Source: CAVVGZ01 sp963747965 (GTDB taxonomy: Bacteria > Chloroflexota > Anaerolineae > Anaerolineales > Anaerolineaceae). Taken from it: DNA of 64,000 nucleotides. How positions within the stretch are numbered: position 1 is the stretch's first letter; each line of letters opens with the position of its first letter. The notes under the pieces were generated by a model. That model saw nothing but the letters and a program-made list of their open reading frames with translations, had not been told where the DNA came from and searched no databases. A program made the position numbers and the translations under genes. Positions 18,524-27,482 of this stretch are shown one piece after another. The stretch is from positions 558,001-622,000 of the forward strand of contig CAVVGZ010000004.1 in NCBI GenBank assembly GCA_963747965.1, in the 5' to 3' direction.

Positions 18524-21400
18524 TCAGGGTACATCAAAGCGTATTTCTGGAGACTCGCCCACATTCCCCGCAAGGTCAATTGCCCGTACGGAAAGGGTAT
18601 GCCTGCCAGGCTGCGCCTGCCAGGGCAGCAGGTAGGGTGGCTGGGATCTCTCTCCAATCAATGAACCGTCCAGGTACCAGCTGACACTTTGAATCCCGAC
18701 TGCATCCTGCACTTCCCCAATAAGGTTGATAAATCCCTTTTCGTCCGGTTCAACTTCACCGCCATCTGAGGGGTAGGAGACTTGCACGGATGGGGTTGTG
18801 TTATCCACTGTGACCTGGATCACAGCGGTGTCCGCCTGCTGGTTCTGGCGCAGGACAACCAGGCGTATGGCATACAACCCCTCCAGTCCCTGTGTATCCC
18901 AGGTCCCCAGGACGGCTTTGCGTACCGGTCGTTCAGCAGACGGCGCAAGATTCTGCCATGTCTGCGGATTCAATCCCTGTCCAACCTGAAGGGTATAGGA
19001 GGTGAATCCTTCCCCGCCGGCCGTGCCGCGGATGACAACATCCCCGTGAACCGGGTCGAATATCCCCGGTTCCGTGATCTCTGCATCCGGGTTCTGCGGA
19101 GGGGGTTGGATGGTGTCATAGTCTTCCGGAGGTTGAGGCAGACCTGTCTCCCTGGCCCACTCCTCTGCCTGCGGCGGAACTACAAGGAAGGTTTGTTCTT
19201 CAATCAGCTCCGGCGGGGTGAATACCGTCGCCAGGCGTTGCGTCTCCCGGTTAATCTGCAGGGTCTGGTAGAGGTTATCAACCTGGACGGGAATATTGTT
19301 TTGCAGGAAGATCTCATCTACCACATTCTCACAGGCTTCTGAAGGCAGCAAGCCCGACGGGCTGCAAACGGCTGCAGGGACAACTCCCTCCGGCTTTTGC
19401 CATTCTACATAGGGTAAATCCCGGCTGGTATATTGTATCAGGGCATGATAGAGATCCGCCGCTGCCTGAACAGGCAGGCTGGCACTTCCCTCCTCAGGAA
19501 CACCCAACCAGGTTACTACCAGGCGCCGGGGGCTGTACCCAACCGTCCACACCTGGTCATGCTCCGCTGTTTGCCCTAGTTTTGCCCCGCTGGGCAAACC
19601 AACATCCAGTGCACTGGGATAACCCATGCTCGCCCGGCGCGCCGTTGCATCGCTCAAAACATTGTTGACCAGGTAAGCCAGCTCAGGGCTTAAAATTGAT
19701 CTTTTTTGTGTGTTATTTTCATAATCCTTCAGCAGGTTGCCGTTGGCATCCTCCACACGCCGGATGACAAGTGGCAACAGGGTGTCTTCCAGGGAAGATT
19801 CTATTCCAGCCTGCACCCCCAGGTTCGCAAACACACTATAGGCCTGGGCAGTTTCCAAAAGGGAGGCATTTCCGCCGCCAAATAAAAGCTGCTCCGGTTG
19901 TGAATTCTCGGAAAGCCTGGTTAATCCAAAAGTCTCTGCCGTACGCCAGACATTCGCAGCGCCTATCTGCTCCATTAATTGTGCAATGGGAACCAGATAA
20001 TCATTTGCCAGCGCTGTCCGCAGCCTGACTGGACCATGATACTCACCATCAGGATTTTCAAATCCGGAGAGTGCCAGGGGCATGCTGGAAGGTATATCCC
20101 ATACCATTGTGGCCGGACTCATTCCTCTGGCAAAACCTGCCAGGGCCGCAAACGGAGACAAGAGGGAGCCTTGCTGCTTGGGAATACTCAAACCAGGTTC
20201 TGCAGCCAGTCCCGCATCCTCATTTAAGGCAAGTACCTGTCCATTTTCCGGGTCCATAACCAGTGCACTGGCCAGGAGTTCATCTGGAAAGTCCGGATTT
20301 TCAGCGAGACGGGTGGAAAGCAGTTTCCCGGCCTCACAAGTCTGGAAATCAGGATTATTGGATTTCTCTTTCCCGGTCAGGCGCTGCAGATGGAGGGATA
20401 GGGTGCAATCCATCTGCTGCTGCAGGCTATAGTCCATTGTGGTAATAACCGTCAAGCCTCCTCGTTCTACCTGTTCCCTGCCAAATTCCTGGTAAAGCTG
20501 GTCCAGTACGGCTTTTGTAAACACCGGCGCCAGGTTAGATGGCTCAGCGGGTGGTTCAGCCAGGGTAATTCTTTTCTGGACAGCGGCCAGATACTCTTCC
20601 GCACTGATCCGATTCATAACAAGCAGTCGGTCCAATTTTTCCTTCTTCCGCTCGAAAGCCGCCTGCGGGGTGTCGAATGGATTCAGTGCCGGGATCTCTG
20701 CCACTGCTGACAGCAGAGCTGTCTCAGCCAGGTCAAGTTCACTGGCAGATTTTCCTAAGTAGAAGCGGGCTGCATTGCCTGCCCCGTAAATCATATGCCC
20801 GTAATAGGCAGTATTCAGGTACCATTCCAGCACCTGGCGGCGCCCGTACCGCGCAACAAGCTGTGCTGCCAGAAGCCGCATTCGCAGCGATCGCACCAGA
20901 CCCGGTTCTTCCCGGCTCAACAAGATATCCTGTACCAGGCGTTCAGGGATTGTCAGAGTCGATAGACTCGTGATGCTTCTGAGGTCATACCCGGAGTGCT
21001 GCCAGTATTCTACATCAGTCAGTGCAGTTGTGATTTCAGCAAATTGCGGGGAAAAATAATCTTCACCTACAGGATCCAGATAAGTATATCTTTTTTCAGT
21101 TCCCGGGTTTTCCAGTGCGGCAATAATTACCTCACCGCTGCGGTCATAAAGGCGTGTTGGGGTCAGGTAGATACCATTCAGCGGGTCAAGCATCTGCGGG
21201 ATATTGTCTATAGAAGGCAGCCCGGAAGTTATCTGTACATATGCGTACCCAACCAGCGTGATGCTGGCCATGACAAGCAGCGCAAGAATAGCCCCGACTC
21301 CAATAGCGGCATAACCACCAGCCGTCTGCAGTGTCCTTCGGAATTGACTGTCTTTTTTCCTTCGCCCTTTTACCAGCCAGTATGCCTGTGAAGATTTCAT
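18524..21400 (-). CDS. Class A penicillin-binding protein homologue with degenerate active sites
   Basis: Full-length bifunctional PBP architecture in 958 residues: cytoplasmic basic start, membrane segment (about 30-58), GT51 glycosyltransferase region (about 95-265), transpeptidase region (about 370-660) and two C-terminal Ig-like domains. The fold is recognisable (EWYLNTAYYGHMIYGAGNAA). Nearly every catalytic motif is altered. GT51 EDxxFxxHxG reads TDVEYWQHSG (Glu replaced by Thr128), RKxxE reads RSLRM (170-174), and STxTQQ reads STLTIPER. In the transpeptidase SxxK is SLLS (412-415), SxN aligns with DYL (467-469), and KTG is KLG (607-609). No frameshift or stop interrupts it. I infer an enzymatically inactive structural or regulatory protein, with the alignments done by eye. 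Confidence 0.8.
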   Translation of the reverse strand: MKSSQAYWLVKGRRKKDSQFRRTLQTAGGYAAIGVGAILALLVMASITLVGYAYVQITSGLPSIDNIPQMLDPLNGIYLTPTRLYDRSGEVIIAALENPGTEKRYTYLDPVGEDYFSPQFAEITTALTDVEYWQHSGYDLRSITSLSTLTIPERLVQDILLSREEPGLVRSLRMRLLAAQLVARYGRRQVLEWYLNTAYYGHMIYGAGNAARFYLGKSASELDLAETALLSAVAEIPALNPFDTPQAAFERKKEKLDRLLVMNRISAEEYLAAVQKRITLAEPPAEPSNLAPVFTKAVLDQLYQEFGREQVERGGLTVITTMDYSLQQQMDCTLSLHLQRLTGKEKSNNPDFQTCEAGKLLSTRLAENPDFPDELLASALVMDPENGQVLALNEDAGLAAEPGLSIPKQQGSLLSPFAALAGFARGMSPATMVWDIPSSMPLALSGFENPDGEYHGPVRLRTALANDYLVPIAQLMEQIGAANVWRTAETFGLTRLSENSQPEQLLFGGGNASLLETAQAYSVFANLGVQAGIESSLEDTLLPLVIRRVEDANGNLLKDYENNTQKRSILSPELAYLVNNVLSDATARRASMGYPSALDVGLPSGAKLGQTAEHDQVWTVGYSPRRLVVTWLGVPEEGSASLPVQAAADLYHALIQYTSRDLPYVEWQKPEGVVPAAVCSPSGLLPSEACENVVDEIFLQNNIPVQVDNLYQTLQINRETQRLATVFTPPELIEEQTFLVVPPQAEEWARETGLPQPPEDYDTIQPPPQNPDAEITEPGIFDPVHGDVVIRGTAGGEGFTSYTLQVGQGLNPQTWQNLAPSAERPVRKAVLGTWDTQGLEGLYAIRLVVLRQNQQADTAVIQVTVDNTTPSVQVSYPSDGGEVEPDEKGFINLIGEVQDAVGIQSVSWYLDGSLIGERSQPPYLLPWQAQPGRHTLSVRAIDLAGNVGESPEIRFDVP

Positions 21401-21598
21401 CGAGAATGATCCATCCTGCTGCTTTGGGACTCACATATATTCCGGTCAAAATGATGGATGCATTTTGGGCTCTAATCCTTCTCGGAAGGAAGTTCTAACC
21501 TTGTACCAGAGTATTCACGCTTCCATCACCGGTTTAATCTTATAGCTGAGTTTAACACAGCCAGAATTCCTCAGCAAGCCGCATGTTATAATCTCAAA

Positions 21599-22569
21599 AT
21601 GTTTTTACTTACCAAAAAATATATACTTTATTTGGTAATTCTCGCCTGGATTCTGGCAGGATGTGAGACGGCACAACCCCAGCAGGTAAAAACCCCGGCG
21701 AATGAGACCTACCAGATAACCCCTTACCATACCCCAACTTCCTCAGCTACACCGATGCCGCAGGCACCGGCCACTGCTACACCCTTTCCAACCCCCTCCC
21801 CGACCCCCCGCCTCCACACCATCCAATCCGGGGAAACCTTGCTCGTGGTTGCCGCCCAATATGGGGTATCCCTGGAAGAGCTCTTGCTTGCCAATCCGGA
21901 GGTCAACCCGTCTCTAGTTCCGGTGGGATTGGAACTGGTTATCCCTGGTAGTTCCGGTAATTCAACCAACAGCGCGGTAATCGAACCGGCTTCACTGACC
22001 ATCCTCCAGAAACCCTGTTTCCCGACCGGTGAAGGTGGAACCTGGTGTTTTGCCCTTGTGACAAATGAACTGGGCAGCAGCGTGGAAAGCGTTTCCCTGG
22101 TTATGAGCATCATCGATCAAAATGGAAGTGAGGTCAGCAGGCAGCTATCTGCAGCACCATTAAATCTGCTCCACGCCGGGGAAAACATGCCGGTTGGAGT
22201 CTATTTTGCCCCGCCGCTGCCGGATAAATTTCATCTGGATGTGAAGGTTGCTTCTGCATTGCCTTATGAAGGCACAGATGACAGGTATATACCTGTCACT
22301 TCCATCGATTTCCAGGAGACCCTGGTGGAGGATGGCAGGCAGGCTGTAATTAATGGCACGGTAAGCCTGCTAAACCGGAACGACCCGCCCGGTTATCCAT
22401 CCTTGCTGCCGCTTATACGGCGGAGGGAAGCCTGGCTGCCATGCGGGTTTGGCGAACCGAATTTCCGCAGGGCAGTGATACGGTAATACCCTTCGAAATG
22501 GTCGTTTACAGCATGGGGAGTGAAATTGACCACTTGGATATCCTGGCAGAGGCATACGCTCTGGATTAA
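21599..22569 (+). CDS. LysM-domain lipoprotein (frameshifted near its 3' end)
   Basis: Lipoprotein signal with lipobox ILAGC, a Pro/Thr spacer, then one LysM domain (about residues 72-116, HTIQSGETLLVVAAQYGVS), which binds peptidoglycan or chitin-like glycans. A beta-rich domain follows. The original frame stops at 22486 in a basic, non-homologous tail. The frame one base over, from 22393 to TAA 22567-22569, reads LSILAAAYTAEGS through VVYSMGSEIDHLDIL and continues the domain naturally. One missing G at the GG of 22391-22392 explains the break. The corrected stop overlaps the stop of the convergent lipoprotein gene by four bases. Confidence 0.72.
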
Positions 22570-24032
22570 TTCTGCTCCAGATTCCAGATCATATAGGTAT
22601 CAGATTCACATACAGGCGCATCAGAGGAAATATTCAGGCAGACTTTATATTCTATCAGGCTGCCATTTTCCGCCTCGGATATCGGAGGGATTTCTACACT
22701 GGAAAATCCATTACTATCGGATGGCGGCATGGCATAATCCATTGGCCGGTCATCCGCCAGGGTTACCGTAACAACTGCCTCCATATCCTGGACAGGCTCA
22801 TTGCCATTTATATTGAAGACCACAAAATAAATTACCTGGCTCTCGCTCGCCGAAACACGGGACTTCTTTTCGCCTACTTGCAGGAGAAAATCATCTTCAG
22901 AGAATTGGACCGGGGTGGATTCTTCCGCTTCCATTTTTTCCAGGTAGCGTTTGCCCAATGGAACCAGGCTGACTGCCTCAGATTCCGCCTTCGCCAGATC
23001 ATAGGTGATGCAGTAATTTTCAAAACACTGTACGATAGCACCATCCGCTTGAATCAATATTGGGTCTTCCAGGGGTGATCCGGAGTAATCCATGCCTCCG
23101 TTCCTTTCAATAAAGGATTTGAAAACGAACGGGATGTGATATCCAAGGTCCCCCTCTACGGGGTAGAAGGTCATTTTTTGATCGGCCCCATAAACCTGGG
23201 CTGCTGGCGGAGATGCAGTCATTCCCAGCATTATAGCCAGTGGTTCGAAATGAAGTTCTTGCGGATTTGCTTTGCTTGAAGAAACCAGGATATTTTCATA
23301 CACCTGCACCAGGGAGTTGTCATCAGTCTGGTAAGGTTGACCCAATGGCTTTCCAAACACACCGGGATCTTCACCGATCAATGCCAGAGGCCTGTCAAAC
23401 GGGGCACTGATCATTTCAGGTCCGGAATACAGCGTATTTGTTCCGCTGCAAATATTTCCACAGAAATGTTCGCCATACGGCAGCAGATAAACAGGCTCTC
23501 CCGGTTTTTCCAGGTTCTTGTAGAATCCTACGTTTTCAAAATATTGAACGGCATATTGGGTGTCCTGGTCAATACGCACCTGCGTTAGCGGACGACCGGC
23601 ATTTTTTGCGCCATTCAGATCATTGTATACACGCAAGAAGTCAGGATGGATGGCATACCCGTCAATCACAACCCAGGATTCATCCTGCGGGATTGGCTGC
23701 GGGGGATCATTGATACTTAAACGGTTTCCCAGCGGGGCAAGATAATACCGGTTGGATTCTGGTAGATTGGGGTCATAGCACAAGAGGGCATTCTGGGTGT
23801 ACTGGCAGACCGCCCCATCCATTCCAATTACCGGGGAAATCACCTGGCCTAAATATTTATCTCCGCCTAATTTTTCATAATATGTCCGCAGCACCGGCTC
23901 AACGGTCTGGTCAGCCGGGGAGTTGGCCGGTTCTTCTTCCTTGCCCGGGGAACTGCAAGCAGACAATGTCAGACACAATCCTGCCAGTAACAGGAACGCC
24001 GCCAGGCAGATTGGCTGTCTTGACTTGTCCAA
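22566..24032 (-). CDS. Lipoprotein with LGFP-like repeats
   Basis: Exported lipoprotein (lipobox LTLSAC) carrying degenerate repeats of the form YxKLGG-LG-PxS-DG-QxFEN. Examples are YEKLGGDKYLGQVISPVIG and SFIERNGGMDYSGSPL with VQCFENYCITYD. This repeat style recurs in Chloroflexota surface proteins and is related to LGFP cell-wall repeats; the relation is from memory. The last 120 residues form a beta domain. The start chosen is TTG 24032, which follows AGGAGAAC and gives a clean signal peptide. The frame continues to an ATG at 24146, but that extension runs through a 14-base tandem repeat and is unlikely to be protein. Confidence 0.65.
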   Translation of the reverse strand: MDKSRQPICLAAFLLLAGLCLTLSACSSPGKEEEPANSPADQTVEPVLRTYYEKLGGDKYLGQVISPVIGMDGAVCQYTQNALLCYDPNLPESNRYYLAPLGNRLSINDPPQPIPQDESWVVIDGYAIHPDFLRVYNDLNGAKNAGRPLTQVRIDQDTQYAVQYFENVGFYKNLEKPGEPVYLLPYGEHFCGNICSGTNTLYSGPEMISAPFDRPLALIGEDPGVFGKPLGQPYQTDDNSLVQVYENILVSSSKANPQELHFEPLAIMLGMTASPPAAQVYGADQKMTFYPVEGDLGYHIPFVFKSFIERNGGMDYSGSPLEDPILIQADGAIVQCFENYCITYDLAKAESEAVSLVPLGKRYLEKMEAEESTPVQFSEDDFLLQVGEKKSRVSASESQVIYFVVFNINGNEPVQDMEAVVTVTLADDRPMDYAMPPSDSNGFSSVEIPPISEAENGSLIEYKVCLNISSDAPVCESDTYMIWNLEQN

Positions 24033-24102
24033 AGTTCTCCTAAAAAAGTTGCGGATGGATGACAATTCTATTCCAAAGTAATAAAATATGCTTGATGCCT
24101 GC

Positions 24103-24140
24103 GGATGCAGGCATGCGGATGCAGGCATGCGGATGCGGGC
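24103..24140 (+). repeat. 14-bp tandem repeat
   Basis: GGATGCAGGCATGC occurs twice exactly (24103-24116, 24117-24130) and then partially (24131-24140). Each unit contains the palindrome GCATGC. It lies just upstream of the minus-strand lipoprotein gene. Confidence 0.75.
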
Positions 24141-24506
24141 AATCATTGGTGAAAACTTGAAGGAAGATGAGAAAATAATCTTTTACCCCATTTATCTGGA
24201 CTTTATTCGGTACTCTGTTGTATGCATCCTGCCAAATTATACTCATTTTTCATTGATATTTTCTTGGTTATCAGAAATCATCCGGTTAATTGGCCGGATA
24301 ACCTTATTTTCCATCCATCGATTGCGGGAAATTATTCATTTATCAGGTTTATTAATCAGAGGAAGGAATTTTTTTCCAATCCGTGATTCATTTTCATCCA
24401 ACCTCGATGGATAGCAGCATAATAATTGATGGTAGAATTTGTTTGTCGGATATAATCCCGGTCAACATAGAAATCCCCATACGATGAAAAGACGATTAGA
24501 AGGTAT

Positions 24507-25526
24507 ATGAGCAGAATAGCTCTTGTAACCGGGTCAACAGGTTTTATCGGTTCTCATTTGTGCCGTAAACTCGTTGCAGAAGGATTTACAGTGCATGCTT
24601 TCCACCGTCCCAGCAGCCCGCTGCGTCTGCTTGACGATGTCCCGGTGGAGCACATTATTGGAGACCTCACCCATCCCGAAACAATTTCCGCAGCTGTAAA
24701 AGGGGTAGATGTCATCTTCCATTGCGCAGCATTGGTTGGTGCCCGCCTGGATCCTGTCAGGCTGCACGCCGTGGTCGTTGAAGGCACCCGCTCCTTGCTC
24801 AGGGCAGCTTTAGAATCTGGTGTAGAACGCCTTGTATACACTGGCTCAATGGCTGCCTTGGGAATTCCTGAGAGATTCCCGGCAGGGAAGCACCAACCTC
24901 CCCTCCTGGATGAAAATCACACCTGGAATATGAGGGCCGAAGCCTGGCCGTATGCCTATGCCAAGTACCTCGCCGAACAGGAAATCCAGCAGGCAGTTGC
25001 CAGGGGTCTGGATGCTGTCATTGTCAATCCAACTTTTGTATACGGCCCCGGGGATGTTTACCGGCAGCGCAGATCCATGATCACTCAAGTTGCCAGGCAT
25101 CAGATGCCATTTATTTTTGACGGGGGGCTCAATGTTGTCCATATCCGGGATGTTGTATCCGGTCATATGGCTGCATTGGAGCTTGGGGTCTGTGGAGAGC
25201 GTTATCTTATTGGTGGAGAGAATTTGACCATTGTCCAGTTGGTTCAGACAATTTCCGGAGTTGTTGGAGTGGAACCCCCAAAATTACATCTCCCGGAAAA
25301 CCTGGTAAGGAGTTTATCAGGGCCAATCAACCGGCTTGGTTCCTATCTAAATATCCCCACCAGCAGCTTTCCACTGCAGTTTGCCGGCTGCCACTTTTTT
25401 TACGACATCAGAAAAGCCCAAACCCGCCTCAGGCTGGGAATGCCGATCCCGGCAGTCCAGGCTGTCCGGGATGCTTATAACTGGTTTGTTGATATTGGCG
25501 CAATCTCTCCGTCCAAAAAGGGGTAA
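24507..25526 (+). CDS. NAD-dependent epimerase/dehydratase (extended SDR)
   Basis: Extended short-chain dehydrogenase, 339 residues. The Rossmann motif is TGSTGFIGSH at the N-terminus, the catalytic Ser lies in YTGSMAALG, and the YxxxK motif is YAYAK (in WPYAYAKYLAEQE). The segment VNPTFVYGPGD is typical of the dihydroflavonol-reductase/hopanoid-associated HpnA branch. Sugar or steroid-like substrate cannot be told apart by eye. It is transcribed towards dnaA and ends about 50 bases from it. Confidence 0.82.
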   Translation: MSRIALVTGSTGFIGSHLCRKLVAEGFTVHAFHRPSSPLRLLDDVPVEHIIGDLTHPETISAAVKGVDVIFHCAALVGARLDPVRLHAVVVEGTRSLLRAALESGVERLVYTGSMAALGIPERFPAGKHQPPLLDENHTWNMRAEAWPYAYAKYLAEQEIQQAVARGLDAVIVNPTFVYGPGDVYRQRRSMITQVARHQMPFIFDGGLNVVHIRDVVSGHMAALELGVCGERYLIGGENLTIVQLVQTISGVVGVEPPKLHLPENLVRSLSGPINRLGSYLNIPTSSFPLQFAGCHFFYDIRKAQTRLRLGMPIPAVQAVRDAYNWFVDIGAISPSKKG

Positions 25527-25573
25527 AAAGATTCCACCCGGATGTGAGGCATTTATAGTTAAGGGGATAACGA

Positions 25574-26905
25574 CTACCGCCTGTACAGCCTTTCCCTTAT
25601 CTGCACCAACTGACGTCTTAACCCATCATCCTGCTGGGCGATCCTGGAAATTTTTTCGCAGGCATGCATCACAGTAGTATGATCCCTTCCACCTATAGCT
25701 GCCCCGATTTGTGGAAGAGAAATCTTCGCTTCCTCCCGGAGCAGAAACATGGCTACCTGGCGCGGTAATGCGACTTCCTTGGAACGGTCACGCCTGAGCA
25801 TACTATCCTTGGTTATTCCAAAAATATCGGAGACAACCTGGAGCACTGTATCCGGATCGATTTTCGTTAAGTTTGGCCGCAAATCTACCAGCGCAGTTTC
25901 AACCAGCTGTTCCGTCAGTGGCAATCCGCTTAGATCAGCATATGCCACTACCCGGATGAGCGCCCCTTCCAACTCACGGATATTCGATTGAATTTGGCGC
26001 GCAATCATTTCCAGGATATTCCCCGGGACTTCATGACCCATCTGCTCTGCTTTGGTGCGCAAGATTGCCAGGCGCGTTTCATAATCTGGTGGTTGGATAT
26101 CTACAATCAGTCCCCATTCAAACCTTGAGCACAGTCTTTCTTCGAGGGTAACCAGGGCCTTGGGGGGGCGATCGGAGGTGATAACAATTTGCTTGTTTTG
26201 TCCGTGTAAAGCATTAAAGGTGTGAAAAAATTCTTCCTGGGTGGATTCTTTTCCGGCAATAAACTGGATATCGTCTATTAAAAGGACATCAATCTGGCGG
26301 TAGCGTTCCCTGAAGGCTGTGGTACTGTGATTGCGGATTGAGCTGATCAGGTTGTTCGTAAATTCTTCCGATGAGCTGTAAAGCACTTGAAGTCCATTTT
26401 GGTGAGCTTCATTGCCGATTGCATAAAGCAGGTGCGTTTTACCTAATCCAACCCCGCCATATATAAAAAGCGGATTGTAAGCTCTGGCAGGATTCTCAGC
26501 AACTGCAAGGCTGGCTGCATGGGAGAGCCGGTTATTACCCCCGACCACAAAGGTATCAAAAGTGTAGCGGTTGTTTATCGTTTTATTTTGCGGATGAGAG
26601 GTATTAATGGACTTAACTGCCACATCCTGGTTCTTTTCCGGTTCGGAATTTTCCCCCTCATTCTGCCAGATAACAAAATTGATGGCCTGCGGACGGTTCA
26701 TCATCCCGGATAATAAACGGGTCACCGTGCTGGATAGGCGGTTTTTCAACCAGTCACATGCATAAGCATTGTGAACACCTACCGTGAATGTATCTGCTTC
26801 ATGGGAGATCAATTGCGAATCCCTAACCCAGGTTTCAAATGCTGCCTTGGACATTTCCATTTGCAGCTGGCCAAGGGTTGCCTGCCAGGCTTGACTTGCA
26901 TTCAT
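25574..26905 (-). CDS. dnaA: Chromosomal replication initiator protein DnaA
   Basis: AAA+ initiator that binds DnaA boxes and opens the origin. Domain I lies at about residues 1-75 and the variable linker at 76-110. The AAA+ core has Walker A GGVGLGKTH (about 150) and Walker B LLIDDIQFIAGKES. The C-terminal helix-turn-helix has the signature GGRDHTTVMHACEKI. At 443 residues it is full length. GGAGG lies eight bases before the ATG. No dnaN or recF follows, so the usual dnaA-dnaN order is not kept here. Confidence 0.97.
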   Translation of the reverse strand: MNASQAWQATLGQLQMEMSKAAFETWVRDSQLISHEADTFTVGVHNAYACDWLKNRLSSTVTRLLSGMMNRPQAINFVIWQNEGENSEPEKNQDVAVKSINTSHPQNKTINNRYTFDTFVVGGNNRLSHAASLAVAENPARAYNPLFIYGGVGLGKTHLLYAIGNEAHQNGLQVLYSSSEEFTNNLISSIRNHSTTAFRERYRQIDVLLIDDIQFIAGKESTQEEFFHTFNALHGQNKQIVITSDRPPKALVTLEERLCSRFEWGLIVDIQPPDYETRLAILRTKAEQMGHEVPGNILEMIARQIQSNIRELEGALIRVVAYADLSGLPLTEQLVETALVDLRPNLTKIDPDTVLQVVSDIFGITKDSMLRRDRSKEVALPRQVAMFLLREEAKISLPQIGAAIGGRDHTTVMHACEKISRIAQQDDGLRRQLVQIRERLYRR

Positions 26906-27482
26906 TGCTTGACCTCCGTATTCCTATGGATCTAACTCAGATTCAACCGGCAAAGATGTAAATACAGCCTGCCCGTGCAATACAACGGGAGAATAATTAA
27001 TAAAACTCTCTTTTCGTAATATATAAATTTAAATTGGCTGGTATATCGCCGGATTACTTGAGTGATTGAATTTTAGCAAATCCACCGGTCAGGAACAAGT
27101 AGTATTACCCTACGGTTTGATAAAAAAATGGGTTTCTTTAAGTTATTCCAATCTTAAAGATATGCATGAAAAATGAGTATTCCGAAAATATTATTAAGTA
27201 CATATTAAAACCACATATCCAGTCTGCTATAAACCGTCCCCCATATATGGGGGGCAGTTGTATTAGAATCGGGGTATTTCTTCATCCACATTAGAAATCC
27301 AAAAAAATTTTTGAAATGTCTTTACTAGCAGAAAACGCCCTTTCATACAATTTTTGTACCATTCATAACTCGAAATCCGGAATCAAGGTAATTGAAGGAA
27401 ACCTTAACAAATACTTTCAGGACAGGGCATATTAAAGTTCTCAAACCAACAGAATACACCCCTTCTTTTTCGACCATCCAAC
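26906..27482. other. AT-rich region upstream of dnaA
   Basis: About 580 bases with no supported gene. It contains an AT-rich tract (about 26991-27036), one DnaA-box-like 9-mer with a single mismatch (TCATCCACA, 27282-27290) and a 16-bp palindrome listed separately. One near-match is too few to call an origin. Confidence 0.4.
27238..27253. repeat. Perfect 16-bp palindrome upstream of dnaA
   Basis: CCCCCATATATGGGGG is self-complementary over 16 bases and stands out as a G/C block in AT-rich surroundings. It resembles a dimeric regulator site, but the regulator is unknown. Confidence 0.6.

Noticed and set aside
24103..24140. Short direct repeats as a CRISPR array
   Set aside because: The units are contiguous with no spacers and number fewer than three. 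No cas genes are present anywhere in the window.
26906..27482. Replication origin oriC
   Set aside because: Only one DnaA-box-like 9-mer with a mismatch was found, and dnaN is absent. Not enough to annotate an origin.
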